From: an uncultured Pelagibacteraceae bacterium
GTDB lineage: Bacteria; Pseudomonadota; Alphaproteobacteria; Pelagibacterales; Pelagibacteraceae
Direction of reading: 5' to 3'
Assembly: GCA_902629535.1 (NCBI GenBank)
Contig: CACORD010000008.1
Location: 1-37,632 of the forward strand
Length of the DNA stretch: 37,632 nt
Both the position numbers and the translations under genes were made by a program. Within the stretch, counting starts at the first letter, position 1. Each line of letters starts with the position of its first letter. This document shows, piece after piece, positions 8,759-17,844 of this stretch. The notes below the pieces were generated by a model. The model ran no database searches, was not told where the DNA came from, and saw nothing but the letters and a program-made list of their open reading frames with translations.

Positions 8759-10099
8759 ATGTTAACAAAAATGTTAAAAAGGGTTGCATCTACTTTAACA
8801 GTAGTTGTAGCTGTATTTTCTTCACTCGCTTTACCTCAAAAAGTATTCGGAGCTGAAACTCAATACTTTCCTGTAGCAAGTAGCCGTGTCGGACCTTATT
8901 CGGCAATGGGTACTGGTTACTATGGGGCTCAGATTGACTACATGAATTATGTCAATATGACAGGCGGAGTGAACGGAGTCATGCTGACATGGCAAGAATG
9001 TGAAACTGAGTACAACGCTGTAAAAACAGTTGAGTGTTATCAGAGACTACTTGAGAAAGATGGTCAAAGAATAGTTGTATTCGATACTTTAGGAACACCA
9101 GGAGCATATGCAGTTATTAACCGTATGGCAAAAGACAATGTTGTTTTAGCTCAATATGGTTATGGAAGAACTGACGGTGCTGATGGAAGAGTATGGCCTT
9201 GGGTATTTAATGCTGCAAGTCACTACTGGTCACAGATAGCTGTTAAATTAAAATTTATGGCACAGATCGAAGGCGGAATTGATAAGATGAAAGGTAAAAA
9301 AATCGTTCACTTACACATTGACTCTGCTTACGGCAGAGAGCCATTACCAGCAATGAGAAAAATTTGTAATGACTGGGGAGTAGAGTTGATTGAAATATCA
9401 ATCCCACCTCCAGGTCTTGAACAACAATCTCAGTGGCTGCAAATCAGAAAAGAAAAACCTGATTGGGTTACTTTCTGGGGAGCAGGTTCAGGAATGAATT
9501 CAACAGCAATGACTAATGCTGCTAGAATTAATTTCCCAAGAGATAGAATGATGTACGTAACATTTGGTGCTGCCGAAGAGGATATGTATCCAGCAGGTGA
9601 TGCAGCTAAGGGAACTTATGCTGTTGCTAATGCTTTACCAGGAGAATATCCATTGGTTAAAGACATCAAAGACAAAGTATATGGTGCTGGAAAAGGTAAC
9701 TTAGCTGATCCAAATAGGATTGGTTCAGTTTACTGGAATAGAGGACTAGGTGCTGCAGTTATGTGGATTGAAGCATTAAGAAATGCTCAAAAAATGCATA
9801 ACAAAGTTGGTAAAGCAGTAACTGGTGCAGAGTTTAGAGATGGTTATGAAGCTTTAAACATGACTGAAGCTAGACTTACTGAACTTGGAGTTGGAGGAAT
9901 GTTAGCTCCATTTGCTATTTCATGTGCAAACCATGAAGGTGCCGGTAAATTTGCTGTAATGCAGTGGGATGGAACAAAATTCAATCAGGTAACTGGTTGG
10001 GAAGCTCCAGGCGATCCTGCATTTATAAGAGGTCTAGTTGAGGACTCTGCAGCGAAATTTGCTAAAGAGAACAACATTACACCGAAAAAATGCGGTTAA
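8759..10099 (+). CDS. ABC transporter substrate-binding protein (type I periplasmic binding fold, branched-chain amino acid/amide type)
   Basis: 446 aa; N-terminal signal peptide (MLTKMLKRVASTLTVVVAVFSSLALPQKVFGA); followed by livF/G/H/M-type genes. Confidence 0.9.
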   Translation: MLTKMLKRVASTLTVVVAVFSSLALPQKVFGAETQYFPVASSRVGPYSAMGTGYYGAQIDYMNYVNMTGGVNGVMLTWQECETEYNAVKTVECYQRLLEKDGQRIVVFDTLGTPGAYAVINRMAKDNVVLAQYGYGRTDGADGRVWPWVFNAASHYWSQIAVKLKFMAQIEGGIDKMKGKKIVHLHIDSAYGREPLPAMRKICNDWGVELIEISIPPPGLEQQSQWLQIRKEKPDWVTFWGAGSGMNSTAMTNAARINFPRDRMMYVTFGAAEEDMYPAGDAAKGTYAVANALPGEYPLVKDIKDKVYGAGKGNLADPNRIGSVYWNRGLGAAVMWIEALRNAQKMHNKVGKAVTGAEFRDGYEALNMTEARLTELGVGGMLAPFAISCANHEGAGKFAVMQWDGTKFNQVTGWEAPGDPAFIRGLVEDSAAKFAKENNITPKKCG

Positions 10100-10120
10100 T
10101 TAATTTAGAGATAAATTAAT
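10099..10120 (+). other. Perfect 9-bp AU stem with GAGA (GNRA-type) loop immediately after the SBP stop
   Basis: ATTAATTTA (10099-10107) GAGA TAAATTAAT (10112-10120). Confidence 0.6.
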
Positions 10121-10128
10121 ACCAATCG

Positions 10129-10170
10129 AAGGGGGAGATAAAATAATCAAATTATTTTAAACTCCCCCTT
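10129..10170 (+). terminator. Strong stem-loop between SBP and livF (attenuating terminator or mRNA-stabilising hairpin)
   Basis: AAGGGGGAG (10129-10137) pairs with CTCCCCCTT (10162-10170); inner AAATAAT / ATTATTT stem around CAA. Confidence 0.75.
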
Positions 10171-10206
10171 TAAATAAAATTTAATTTAATATAAAAAGAA
10201 ACCTTA

Positions 10207-11022
10207 ATGAGTAACAATTCAGCCAACATTCTAGACATAAAGAATATAGAGGTCAGATATGATAATGTTATTCTAGCTTTACACGATGTATCTTTGAAAG
10301 TTCCTAAAGGAAAAGTAGTTGCATTATTAGGAGCAAACGGTGCAGGTAAAAGCACTACACTAAAAGCAGTTTCAACTATGTTAGCTTCAGAGAGAGGCAA
10401 GGTTACAAACGGTTCAATTGAATACGATGGAAACGCAATAGAGAAACAAACTCCTTCGCAAATGGTTGGGCTAGGAATGGTCCAAGTATTAGAAGGTAGA
10501 AGATGTTTTGGTCACCTTACTGTAGAAGAAAATATAATTTCAGGAGCATATTCAAGAAAATTATCTAAAGGCGATATTAATCAAGAATTAGAGAAAATTT
10601 ACACTTATTTCATAAGACTTAAAGAAAGAAGAAAAAGTCAAGCAGCATTTACTTCAGGTGGAGAGCAACAAATGATAGCAGTTGCAAGAGCAATGATGGC
10701 TAAACCTAAAATGCTATTATTGGATGAGCCAACAATGGGTCTTGCACCTCAATTAGTTGCTGAGATTTTTAATATTGTAAAAGAATTAAATACCAAAGAG
10801 GGAGTTAGTATTTTACTTGCCGAACAAAATACCAACGTTGCACTAAAAAATTCAGATTACGGCTATATAATTGAAACAGGAAGAGTTATGCTAGATGGGA
10901 CCGCAGAAAGTTTATTAAATGATGATAAAGTAAAAGAATTATATTTAGGAATTTCAAAGAAAGGTAGAAAAAATTTTAGAGATGTTCTTAAAGAAGAAAG
11001 TTTGAAAAAAAAAAGTAATTAA
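10207..11022 (+). CDS. livF: ABC transporter ATP-binding protein, LivF type
   Basis: 271 aa; GANGAGKST Walker A, LLLDEPTMGLAPQLV Walker B; the signature region reads TSGGEQQMIAVARAMM. Confidence 0.9.
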   Translation: MSNNSANILDIKNIEVRYDNVILALHDVSLKVPKGKVVALLGANGAGKSTTLKAVSTMLASERGKVTNGSIEYDGNAIEKQTPSQMVGLGMVQVLEGRRCFGHLTVEENIISGAYSRKLSKGDINQELEKIYTYFIRLKERRKSQAAFTSGGEQQMIAVARAMMAKPKMLLLDEPTMGLAPQLVAEIFNIVKELNTKEGVSILLAEQNTNVALKNSDYGYIIETGRVMLDGTAESLLNDDKVKELYLGISKKGRKNFRDVLKEESLKKKSN

Positions 11023-11024
11023 AG

Positions 11025-11819
11025 ATGGCATACGAAAGAAAATTTAAGATAGGAAAACCAATATTAGAGGTAAATAATATATCTCTTTCTTTTGGTGGTG
11101 TTAAGGCAATAACAGATACTTCTTTCAATGTACTTGAGCACGAAGTTAGAGCAATTATTGGACCTAATGGAGCTGGAAAAAGCTCAATGTTAAATTGCAT
11201 TAATGGAATTTATAAGCCTCAACAAGGAACTGTTTCGTTTAGGGGACAACAAATACCAAATATAACCCCAAATATCATGGCTCAAATGGGTTTATCTCGA
11301 ACTTTTCAAAACTTAGCTCTTTTTAAAAGAATGTCAGTTTTAGATAACATTTTAGTTGGCAGAAAACTTCACACAAAAACAAATTTTCTTGAGGTTGCTT
11401 TACAACTTCCTAAAGTAAAAAAAGAGGAAAAACTAAACAGGGAGAGATCTGAAGAGATAATTAGTTTTTTAGAGATTGAAGATATTAAAGATACACCAGT
11501 TGGAAAACTTCCTTATGGCTTACAAAAAAAAGTTGAATTAGGTCGAGCTCTTGCAACAGACTCTACAATAATTTTATTAGATGAGCCTATGGCAGGAATG
11601 AATGTTGAAGAAAAAAGAGACATGTGTAGATTTATTTTAAAAGTAAATGATGAATTAGGTACAACCATGGTTCTTATTGAACATGATATGGGAGTAGTTA
11701 TGGATATATCGGACAGAGTTGTTGTACTTGATTATGGTAAAGTTATTGGTGATGGTACACCTGATGAAGTTAGATCAAATCAAAAAGTAATAGACGCTTA
11801 TTTAGGAGTAGAACACTAG
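11025..11819 (+). CDS. livG: ABC transporter ATP-binding protein, LivG type
   Basis: 264 aa; GPNGAGKSSMLNCINGIYKP, LSRTFQNLALF, LLDEPMAGMNVEE. Confidence 0.9.
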   Translation: MAYERKFKIGKPILEVNNISLSFGGVKAITDTSFNVLEHEVRAIIGPNGAGKSSMLNCINGIYKPQQGTVSFRGQQIPNITPNIMAQMGLSRTFQNLALFKRMSVLDNILVGRKLHTKTNFLEVALQLPKVKKEEKLNRERSEEIISFLEIEDIKDTPVGKLPYGLQKKVELGRALATDSTIILLDEPMAGMNVEEKRDMCRFILKVNDELGTTMVLIEHDMGVVMDISDRVVVLDYGKVIGDGTPDEVRSNQKVIDAYLGVEH

Positions 11820-11828
11820 GATAAATAT

Positions 11829-12737
11829 ATGGTTGATGAATTACTATTTTTCATGGAAGTTTTGGTTGGCGGTTTGCTTGCTGGTACCATGTACTCTCTA
11901 GTTGCTTTAGGGTTTGTTTTAATTTTTAAAGCTTCAGCAACATTTAACTTTTCACAAGGGGCTATGGTTTTTTTCTCAGTACTTGCTTTTTGTGGTTTCA
12001 TGCAAGACTTTAACATACCTTTTGTACTTGCATTTATTTTAGCTGCTCTTCTAATGGTAGTGGTTGGTTTATGTACTGAAAGATTAGTTTTAAGACCTCT
12101 GATGAACGCTAGCGAAGACACAGTGCTAATGGCCACAATAGGTCTAGGATATGTTTTAGAGGGCTTGGCTCAAGCCGCATGGGGAGTAGAAGTAAGAAGA
12201 TTAGATTTAGGTATAGGAGATTTTCCAGTACCGTGGATTGCAGATAACTTAAAATTATTTATTAGTGCTCTTGATATCACAGCTGGATTAGTAGCAGCTA
12301 TAATGATTATTGGTCTGTTTTTATTGTTCAAATATACAAAAATTGGATTAGGTTTAAGAGCTGTTGCAGATGATGCTGGAGCTGCGAGCTCAATAGGAAT
12401 TCCATTAAAACATATAATGTTATTAGTTTGGTCTGCTGCAGGGGTTGTAGCGTTAGTTGCAGGATGTATGTGGGGTGCAAGAGCTGGTGTTCAATTTGCT
12501 CTTGTTGATCTTGCATTAAAAGCTTTACCAGTCTTAATTATAGGTGGTTTCTCATCTATCCCAGGAGCTATTATAGGAGGCTTGATTATTGGTGCAGTGG
12601 AGAAGGTGCTAGAAGTATACATTGGACCGTTTTTTGGCGGCGCTATTGAGGGCTGGGCTCCTTACGTATTAGCAATATTCTTTTTACTATATAGACCAGA
12701 AGGCTTATTTGGAGAAAAAATTATTAGGAGAGTTTAA
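11829..12737 (+). CDS. livH: Branched-chain amino acid-type ABC permease, LivH
   Basis: 302 aa polytopic; GGLLAGTMYSLVALGFVLIFKASATFNFSQGAM and GLGLRAVADDAGAASSIGI. Confidence 0.92.
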   Translation: MVDELLFFMEVLVGGLLAGTMYSLVALGFVLIFKASATFNFSQGAMVFFSVLAFCGFMQDFNIPFVLAFILAALLMVVVGLCTERLVLRPLMNASEDTVLMATIGLGYVLEGLAQAAWGVEVRRLDLGIGDFPVPWIADNLKLFISALDITAGLVAAIMIIGLFLLFKYTKIGLGLRAVADDAGAASSIGIPLKHIMLLVWSAAGVVALVAGCMWGARAGVQFALVDLALKALPVLIIGGFSSIPGAIIGGLIIGAVEKVLEVYIGPFFGGAIEGWAPYVLAIFFLLYRPEGLFGEKIIRRV

Positions 12738-12740
12738 TTT

Positions 12741-13811
12741 ATGAAACCAGTTTTTATGACATACACAAAAAAAGATCTAATTAACTTAGCAGTTTGTATG
12801 TTTTTAAGTGTATTAATAATACCTACATTTATTACAACAGAGTATTGGTACACTTCCATTTTAATTCCTTGGCTTTGCCTGGCTTTAGCTACGATTGGAC
12901 AACAAATTGTTATGGGTTATACGGGACAATTAGCTTTGGGAGCAGCTGGCTTTATGGCTGCGGGTGCTTTCGCTATGTTTAACCTTATTTTACGAGTGCC
13001 CGATCTTGGTTTTGTAGGCTCACTAATAGTATCAGGTTTGATTGCTGCGGCTTTTGGAATTTTGTTTGGTCTACCAAGTTTAAAGGTAAGAGGAATTTAT
13101 CTGATGGTAGCAACATTAGCCTCACAGTTTTTTATTATATGGATGATAGATAAATTTGGTTGGTTTAAAAACTATGACTCATCTGGAATTATAACTGCTC
13201 AAGACATAGTTATTATGGGAAAACCATTTACAACTCCATTAGCTATGTATTTTGTATGTTTGGCTGTTACCACCGTTTTAACTTTATTAGCTATGAATAT
13301 GGCAAGGGGTAGTACTGGTAGGAATTGGATGGCAGTTAGAGATATGGATATCGCTGCGGAGTCTATGGGGGTTTCACTATTAAGAACTAAAGTACAGGCA
13401 TTTGCTATTAGTGCATTTTATTGTGGTGTAGCAGGAGCACTTTTTGCATTTTGTTATCTTAAATCTTTAGAACCAGTTGCTTTTGATATTAAATTATCTT
13501 TTAAGATATTATTTATGTGCATTCTTGGGGGCCTTGGAACTATTAATGGTGCTTTTATAGGCGCTGCATTTATTTTGCTTTTCCCGGTGCTTTTGAACGC
13601 TATAGGAAACAACGTATTTCATGGAGCTATTGATGCTACAATTATTTCATCAATTGAACAGGTAATCTTTGGTGGTTTGATGATTATATTTATGATTTAC
13701 GAACCTTTAGGAATGGCTAAACTTTGGGAAAATCTTAAGGTAAGTTTAAAATCTAAATTATCTTCATCAGGCACTAAAAGTTTAAAATCCTCAGCACAAA
13801 AAAGTGAATAA
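12741..13811 (+). CDS. livM: Branched-chain amino acid-type ABC permease, LivM
   Basis: 356 aa polytopic; MGYTGQLALGAAGFMAAGAF, GRNWMAVRDMDIAAESMGV, ILGGLGTINGAFIGAAF. Confidence 0.92.
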   Translation: MKPVFMTYTKKDLINLAVCMFLSVLIIPTFITTEYWYTSILIPWLCLALATIGQQIVMGYTGQLALGAAGFMAAGAFAMFNLILRVPDLGFVGSLIVSGLIAAAFGILFGLPSLKVRGIYLMVATLASQFFIIWMIDKFGWFKNYDSSGIITAQDIVIMGKPFTTPLAMYFVCLAVTTVLTLLAMNMARGSTGRNWMAVRDMDIAAESMGVSLLRTKVQAFAISAFYCGVAGALFAFCYLKSLEPVAFDIKLSFKILFMCILGGLGTINGAFIGAAFILLFPVLLNAIGNNVFHGAIDATIISSIEQVIFGGLMIIFMIYEPLGMAKLWENLKVSLKSKLSSSGTKSLKSSAQKSE

Positions 13812-13887
13812 GAAGAAATTAATTTTTGCATTAATTGTAGGAATAGTAATTGGTTTGCTTATTGAAAATAATTTTATAATTTCATAA
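13804..13887 (+). CDS. Possible 27-aa single-TM small protein
   Basis: GTG 13804 overlaps the livM stop (GTGAATAA); reads (M)NKKKLIFALIVGIVIGLLIENNFIIS*; KKK then ~16 hydrophobic residues. Confidence 0.4.
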   Translation: MNKKKLIFALIVGIVIGLLIENNFIIS

Positions 13888-13891
13888 AGAA

Positions 13892-14356
13892 TTATTTTTG
13901 GCTTGGATAAGACTTTTTCAAAATAAATTTGTTAATAATTATTGCAAAAACAATAATTATCACTGACCCTGATATTACAGGACTTAGTAAGTAATCAAAA
14001 GAAACGCTTCCAATAATTACTATTATGGGATTACCACCTGCAGGTGGATGAGTAACATTTAATAAAATCATTAACCCAACCCCAAATCCTACTGCTAATG
14101 GTATTGTTAAAAAGATTGGTAAAGGAACAAAGTATAAAAAAAGCAAACCTACAATAGTTGTAATCAAATGACCAAAAAAAACATTTTTTGGTTGGGCAAA
14201 TGGACTTTCTGGATACCCATATAGCAGAACCATGGACGATCCAAATGAAGCTAATAAGAATATTCCAAATTCAGTTCGATATGTTAAAAAAGTTAAGATC
14301 CCAATAGTGATTACTGAAAATAAACCAGCTAAAAAAGATTGTTTTAGATTACCCAT
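13892..14356 (-). CDS. HPP-family integral membrane protein
   Basis: 154 aa; LASFGSSMVLLYGYPESPFAQPKNVFFGH and VTHPPAGGNPIIVI signatures. Confidence 0.88.
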   Translation of the reverse strand: MGNLKQSFLAGLFSVITIGILTFLTYRTEFGIFLLASFGSSMVLLYGYPESPFAQPKNVFFGHLITTIVGLLFLYFVPLPIFLTIPLAVGFGVGLMILLNVTHPPAGGNPIIVIIGSVSFDYLLSPVISGSVIIIVFAIIINKFILKKSYPSQK

Positions 14357-14359
14357 ATA

Positions 14360-14758
14360 TTAACTTGATACTATCTTTTTTAAGGTTTTGAAAGGTAACA
14401 ATATACATTCCTTTTTATTGATATTTTTCTTTTTGATCAGTTTTTTTAAAGAAATCCATTTTTTTTCAGAAATTTTTACATCATCATTGAAATATGACTC
14501 AGCCTTATCACATAAATCTTTAATTTTTTCTTTTTGATTATTAATGGAAATTTTTGATAATAAACTGGCTGAAGCTTGGCAGTATACACAAGATTTTCCC
14601 TGGTAGCCAAAGTCTAAAATTTTTTCATCTTTTAATATAATCTCTATTTGCATCTCATCCCCACATAAAGAATTCTTTAATTTTGAAACATGCGTGCAGT
14701 TTTCAATATTTCTATTATTATCCGTGTTAGCAGCAATCTTTAGTACTTCTAAATCCAT
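14360..14758 (-). CDS. Iron-sulfur cluster scaffold protein, IscU/SufU/NifU-N like
   Basis: NSLCGDEMQIEIIL, GKSCVYCQASASLLSKIS and C-terminal ECILLPFKTLKK; ORF track start 14791, but internal Met at 14758 (MDLEVLKIA) fits the family better. Confidence 0.8.
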   Translation of the reverse strand: MDLEVLKIAANTDNNRNIENCTHVSKLKNSLCGDEMQIEIILKDEKILDFGYQGKSCVYCQASASLLSKISINNQKEKIKDLCDKAESYFNDDVKISEKKWISLKKLIKKKNINKKECILLPFKTLKKIVSS

Positions 14759-14900
14759 CTCAATTTTAAATATATGACAAATAAAAACCAATCAAGAATA
14801 GAAATAGTTTGAGCACAACTTTAAATGGAAAAATTAAATTTAAGGTTAAAGCTATCTCATTTTTGTTGTAGTTATAAATTTTTAGATCTAATGTTCCCAG

Positions 14901-15806
14901 ATGCTTGAATTAAAAAATCCGAAAATTGCAGTTCCAGTAGTTTTGTTTGCAGGAATTTTATGGTCCTTTGGCCCTCTTGTTGTGAGATATATGGATAATC
15001 CTAATCAAGTGCCATGGCAGTACATATTTGGAAGAGGATTGACAATTTTTATTCTTCTAAATCTTTATCTTTATTTTGAAGAGGGGATTAAATTTTATAA
15101 AAATTATTTAAAGATGGGGTATTCAGGAATTATTGGTGGAACAGGACTTGGAATTGCTATGATAAGTTTCATTTACTCAATTACCAATACTTCAGCTGCA
15201 ATAACTTTGCTTTGCTTAGCAGCAATGCCATTTTTTACTGCACTTCTAGCCTTTTTATTTCTTAAGGAAAAAATTTCATTAAATGTTTGGATCTCTATTT
15301 TTATTGCAACTATTGGAATTATAATTATGGCTTTTGCAAGTACTGGATCTAATTCTGTAGTTGGTTTTATTTTTGGAATGCTTTCATCGATTGGATTTTC
15401 AGTTTTTTCTGTCACTTTAAGGTGGAGAACAGAGACTCCAAAATTTACAACTGTTGCTTTTTCTGGTTTTTTTTGTTTTGTTTTTGCATCTATAATGCTC
15501 TTAGTTACTAACCAAGTATTTTTTTCAACAAGCTATAATGGAGCGTTATTTTCTCTTCACGGAACATTGGTTTGCTTGGGGCTTATTTTATACTCTATTG
15601 GTTCCAAAGCTATACCTGCTGCAGAACTAACATTGTTATCATTAACAGAGGTTATTGGTGGAATTTTTTGGGTCTGGTTACCTATCCTGGGTATAAATGA
15701 AGTACCTGACACTTACACTATTATTGGAGGATTTTTTCTATTTATTTCACTAGTTTATTATAGTTTGGTAATGCGTTGGAATAAAAGATATATAGCTCTT
15801 AATTAA
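14901..15806 (+). CDS. DMT-superfamily (EamA) transporter
   Basis: 301 aa, ~10 TM; LWSFGPLVVRYMDNP...FGRGL, PFFTALLAFLFLKEKIS, AELTLLSLTEVIGG. Confidence 0.88.
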   Translation: MLELKNPKIAVPVVLFAGILWSFGPLVVRYMDNPNQVPWQYIFGRGLTIFILLNLYLYFEEGIKFYKNYLKMGYSGIIGGTGLGIAMISFIYSITNTSAAITLLCLAAMPFFTALLAFLFLKEKISLNVWISIFIATIGIIIMAFASTGSNSVVGFIFGMLSSIGFSVFSVTLRWRTETPKFTTVAFSGFFCFVFASIMLLVTNQVFFSTSYNGALFSLHGTLVCLGLILYSIGSKAIPAAELTLLSLTEVIGGIFWVWLPILGINEVPDTYTIIGGFFLFISLVYYSLVMRWNKRYIALN

Positions 15807-15815
15807 TCTAGGAAC

Positions 15816-16937
15816 ATGAGTAAAGATAAAGTTATTGTTAATAGCTGGAATGAATGGGATCCGCTAAAACATGTTATTGTTGGAAAAGCAGATGGCTGCT
15901 GTATACCTGCGCCGGAACCCGCTTTAGATGCTAAAGTACCTGAGGACTCAGACATGAAAGGTTCTCATGGGCCGCGTACTAAAGATACAGTTGATAAAGC
16001 AAACGAATTATTAAACAATTTTGCATCAATGTTGGAAAAAAGAGGAATTAAAGTTGATCGACCCGTTCCACTTAATCATAATCAAAAAATTTCTACTCCT
16101 GATTGGAAAGTTGATAGCATGTTTGGATGTATGCCAGCTAGAGATATTATACTTACAGTTGGCAATGAAATGCTTGAAGCAACAATGAGCTATAGATGTA
16201 GATGGTTTGAATATCTAAATTATAGACCACTTATCAAAAAATATTTTGAACAAGATAAGAATATGCGTCATGAAACTGCTCCAAAGCCTAGATTAACAGA
16301 CGCTGATTATCGTGAGGATTATTTATCAGATAAGATTGGAATTCAAAAAAGGCTCAAATGGACTGAAGAAAAATTTTTTGTAACTACAGAGGAAGAGCCT
16401 TTATTTGATGCAGCAGATGTTCTTAGATTTGGTAAGGACTTGATTGTACAACACGGTTTTACAACAAATTTAAAAGGAATTGATTGGTTAAGAAGACATT
16501 TTAAAGATCATAGAGTCCATGCAGTTAATTTTCCAGGTGATCCCTATCCAATTCATATTGATGCAACCTTTACACCCATTAGGGAAGGTTTAATTATAAA
16601 TAATCCTCAAAGAAGACTTCCAAAAGAGCAAAGAAGATTATTTGAGGATAATGGATGGAAAATAATTGATAGCGCTCAACCAGCACACAATGAACCACCA
16701 GCACTTTGTTATTCATCAGTATGGTTATCTATGAATGTTTTAGTTCTTGATCCAAAAACAGTTTGCGTCGAAAAAAGTGAAATTTACCAAGCTGAACAAT
16801 TAGATAAATTAGGAATGGAAGTTGTTCCTGTCGAATTAAGAGATGCTTATGCCTTTGGCGGTGGTATTCATTGTTGTACAGCTGATGTTTATAGGGAGGG
16901 TGATTTAAAAGATTATTTTCCTATTCAGAAAAATTAA
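15816..16937 (+). CDS. Glycine (arginine:glycine) amidinotransferase family protein
   Basis: 373 aa; MPARDIILTVGNEMLEATMSYRCRWFEYLNYRPLIKKYF, TAPKPRLTD, PIHIDATFTPIREGLIINNP and C-terminal GGGIHCCTADV with conserved Cys, matching AGAT/GATM motifs. Confidence 0.92.
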   Translation: MSKDKVIVNSWNEWDPLKHVIVGKADGCCIPAPEPALDAKVPEDSDMKGSHGPRTKDTVDKANELLNNFASMLEKRGIKVDRPVPLNHNQKISTPDWKVDSMFGCMPARDIILTVGNEMLEATMSYRCRWFEYLNYRPLIKKYFEQDKNMRHETAPKPRLTDADYREDYLSDKIGIQKRLKWTEEKFFVTTEEEPLFDAADVLRFGKDLIVQHGFTTNLKGIDWLRRHFKDHRVHAVNFPGDPYPIHIDATFTPIREGLIINNPQRRLPKEQRRLFEDNGWKIIDSAQPAHNEPPALCYSSVWLSMNVLVLDPKTVCVEKSEIYQAEQLDKLGMEVVPVELRDAYAFGGGIHCCTADVYREGDLKDYFPIQKN

Positions 16938-17695
16938 TTTTCTTTTGTAACATCTACTTCAAATTTTTCTAATCCTGAGGAAAGGTTTTTGTCAACAGGA
17001 TTTTCAGTTTTTTCGAATGATTTAAGTTTTTCCATTTCTCTTTGTCTTAATCTCTCTTCTCTTAAATTTTCTCTATGTTCTTTTGCTTTTTGTTCTCTAT
17101 CAAATTTTTCTTCCCATTCTTTTATCTTAATATACTCAAGCTCTTTTTGTTTTTCTTCTTCTTCTTTAATCATTTTTAAGGCTCTTTCTTTTCTTCTTTT
17201 TTCTTTTAGTTCAGAGTTTTTTTGCTCTTCTTCTCGAACCTTTAAATCAATATCTTTTCTATTTTGAGACTCTTCTCTTAATTTGAGATCTTTCTCTTTA
17301 GCTCTTAATTCTTTACTTATAAGTACTAACTCTTCATCTTTTTTCATTAATCGAGTTGCCTCTAACTTTTGAGAGTCCTCTTTAATCTTAATTTCTTTTT
17401 CTTTTAATCTTAATTCATCCTCATTAAATTTTAATTTATTGCTTTCTTTAATGAGTCTTTCTTCCCAAATTTTAAGATCTTTTCTCTCTTTAAGGATTTG
17501 ATTTTTTTCTTGTAGTTTTTCTAATTTAATAGCTTTGATTTTATTAAGTTCTTTGTTTTTTTTGTAAGTAGAAATTGCATTACTTAAAAAGGATTTAGTA
17601 GAAAAATTAGCGATCTTTACAACTCCAATTTTTTTTTTTATTTTTTTTTGTTTAATTTTTTTTTTTGGCATTTTTTTATTTGAGTATTTGAACAA
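16934..17695 (-). CDS. K/E-rich predicted long coiled-coil protein
   Basis: 253 aa; extreme Lys/Glu content with heptad-like pattern; internal 35-residue repeat; likely start could also be Met9 (17671). Confidence 0.7.
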   Translation of the reverse strand: MFKYSNKKMPKKKIKQKKIKKKIGVVKIANFSTKSFLSNAISTYKKNKELNKIKAIKLEKLQEKNQILKERKDLKIWEERLIKESNKLKFNEDELRLKEKEIKIKEDSQKLEATRLMKKDEELVLISKELRAKEKDLKLREESQNRKDIDLKVREEEQKNSELKEKRRKERALKMIKEEEEKQKELEYIKIKEWEEKFDREQKAKEHRENLREERLRQREMEKLKSFEKTENPVDKNLSSGLEKFEVDVTKEN

Positions 17696-17844
17696 ATATT
17701 TTATATTTTATCAATATTTCAATTTCGCTTTAGTTTTTTTAGTGCTTATTTTGAGTTTCAACCTGTAAGTGATTAATACTTGTTAAAAACAACAAAATTC
17801 ATAATTTTTTTGCATAAATCGAACGTAAATATTATTAAAGTCGA

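Noticed and set aside
11816-12136. 106-aa minus-strand ORF opposite livH
   Set aside because: Antisense of a clear LivH coding region; no recognisable domain.
16989-17267. 92-aa plus-strand ORF, Ser/Phe-rich
   Set aside because: Exact antisense of the K/E-rich coiled-coil gene; Ser/Phe/Leu richness is the complement of Lys/Glu codons, with no family motifs.
17618-17675. Long T-runs near the start of the coiled-coil gene as terminators
   Set aside because: They are AAA/AAG lysine codons of the minus-strand N-terminus, without an adjoining GC stem.
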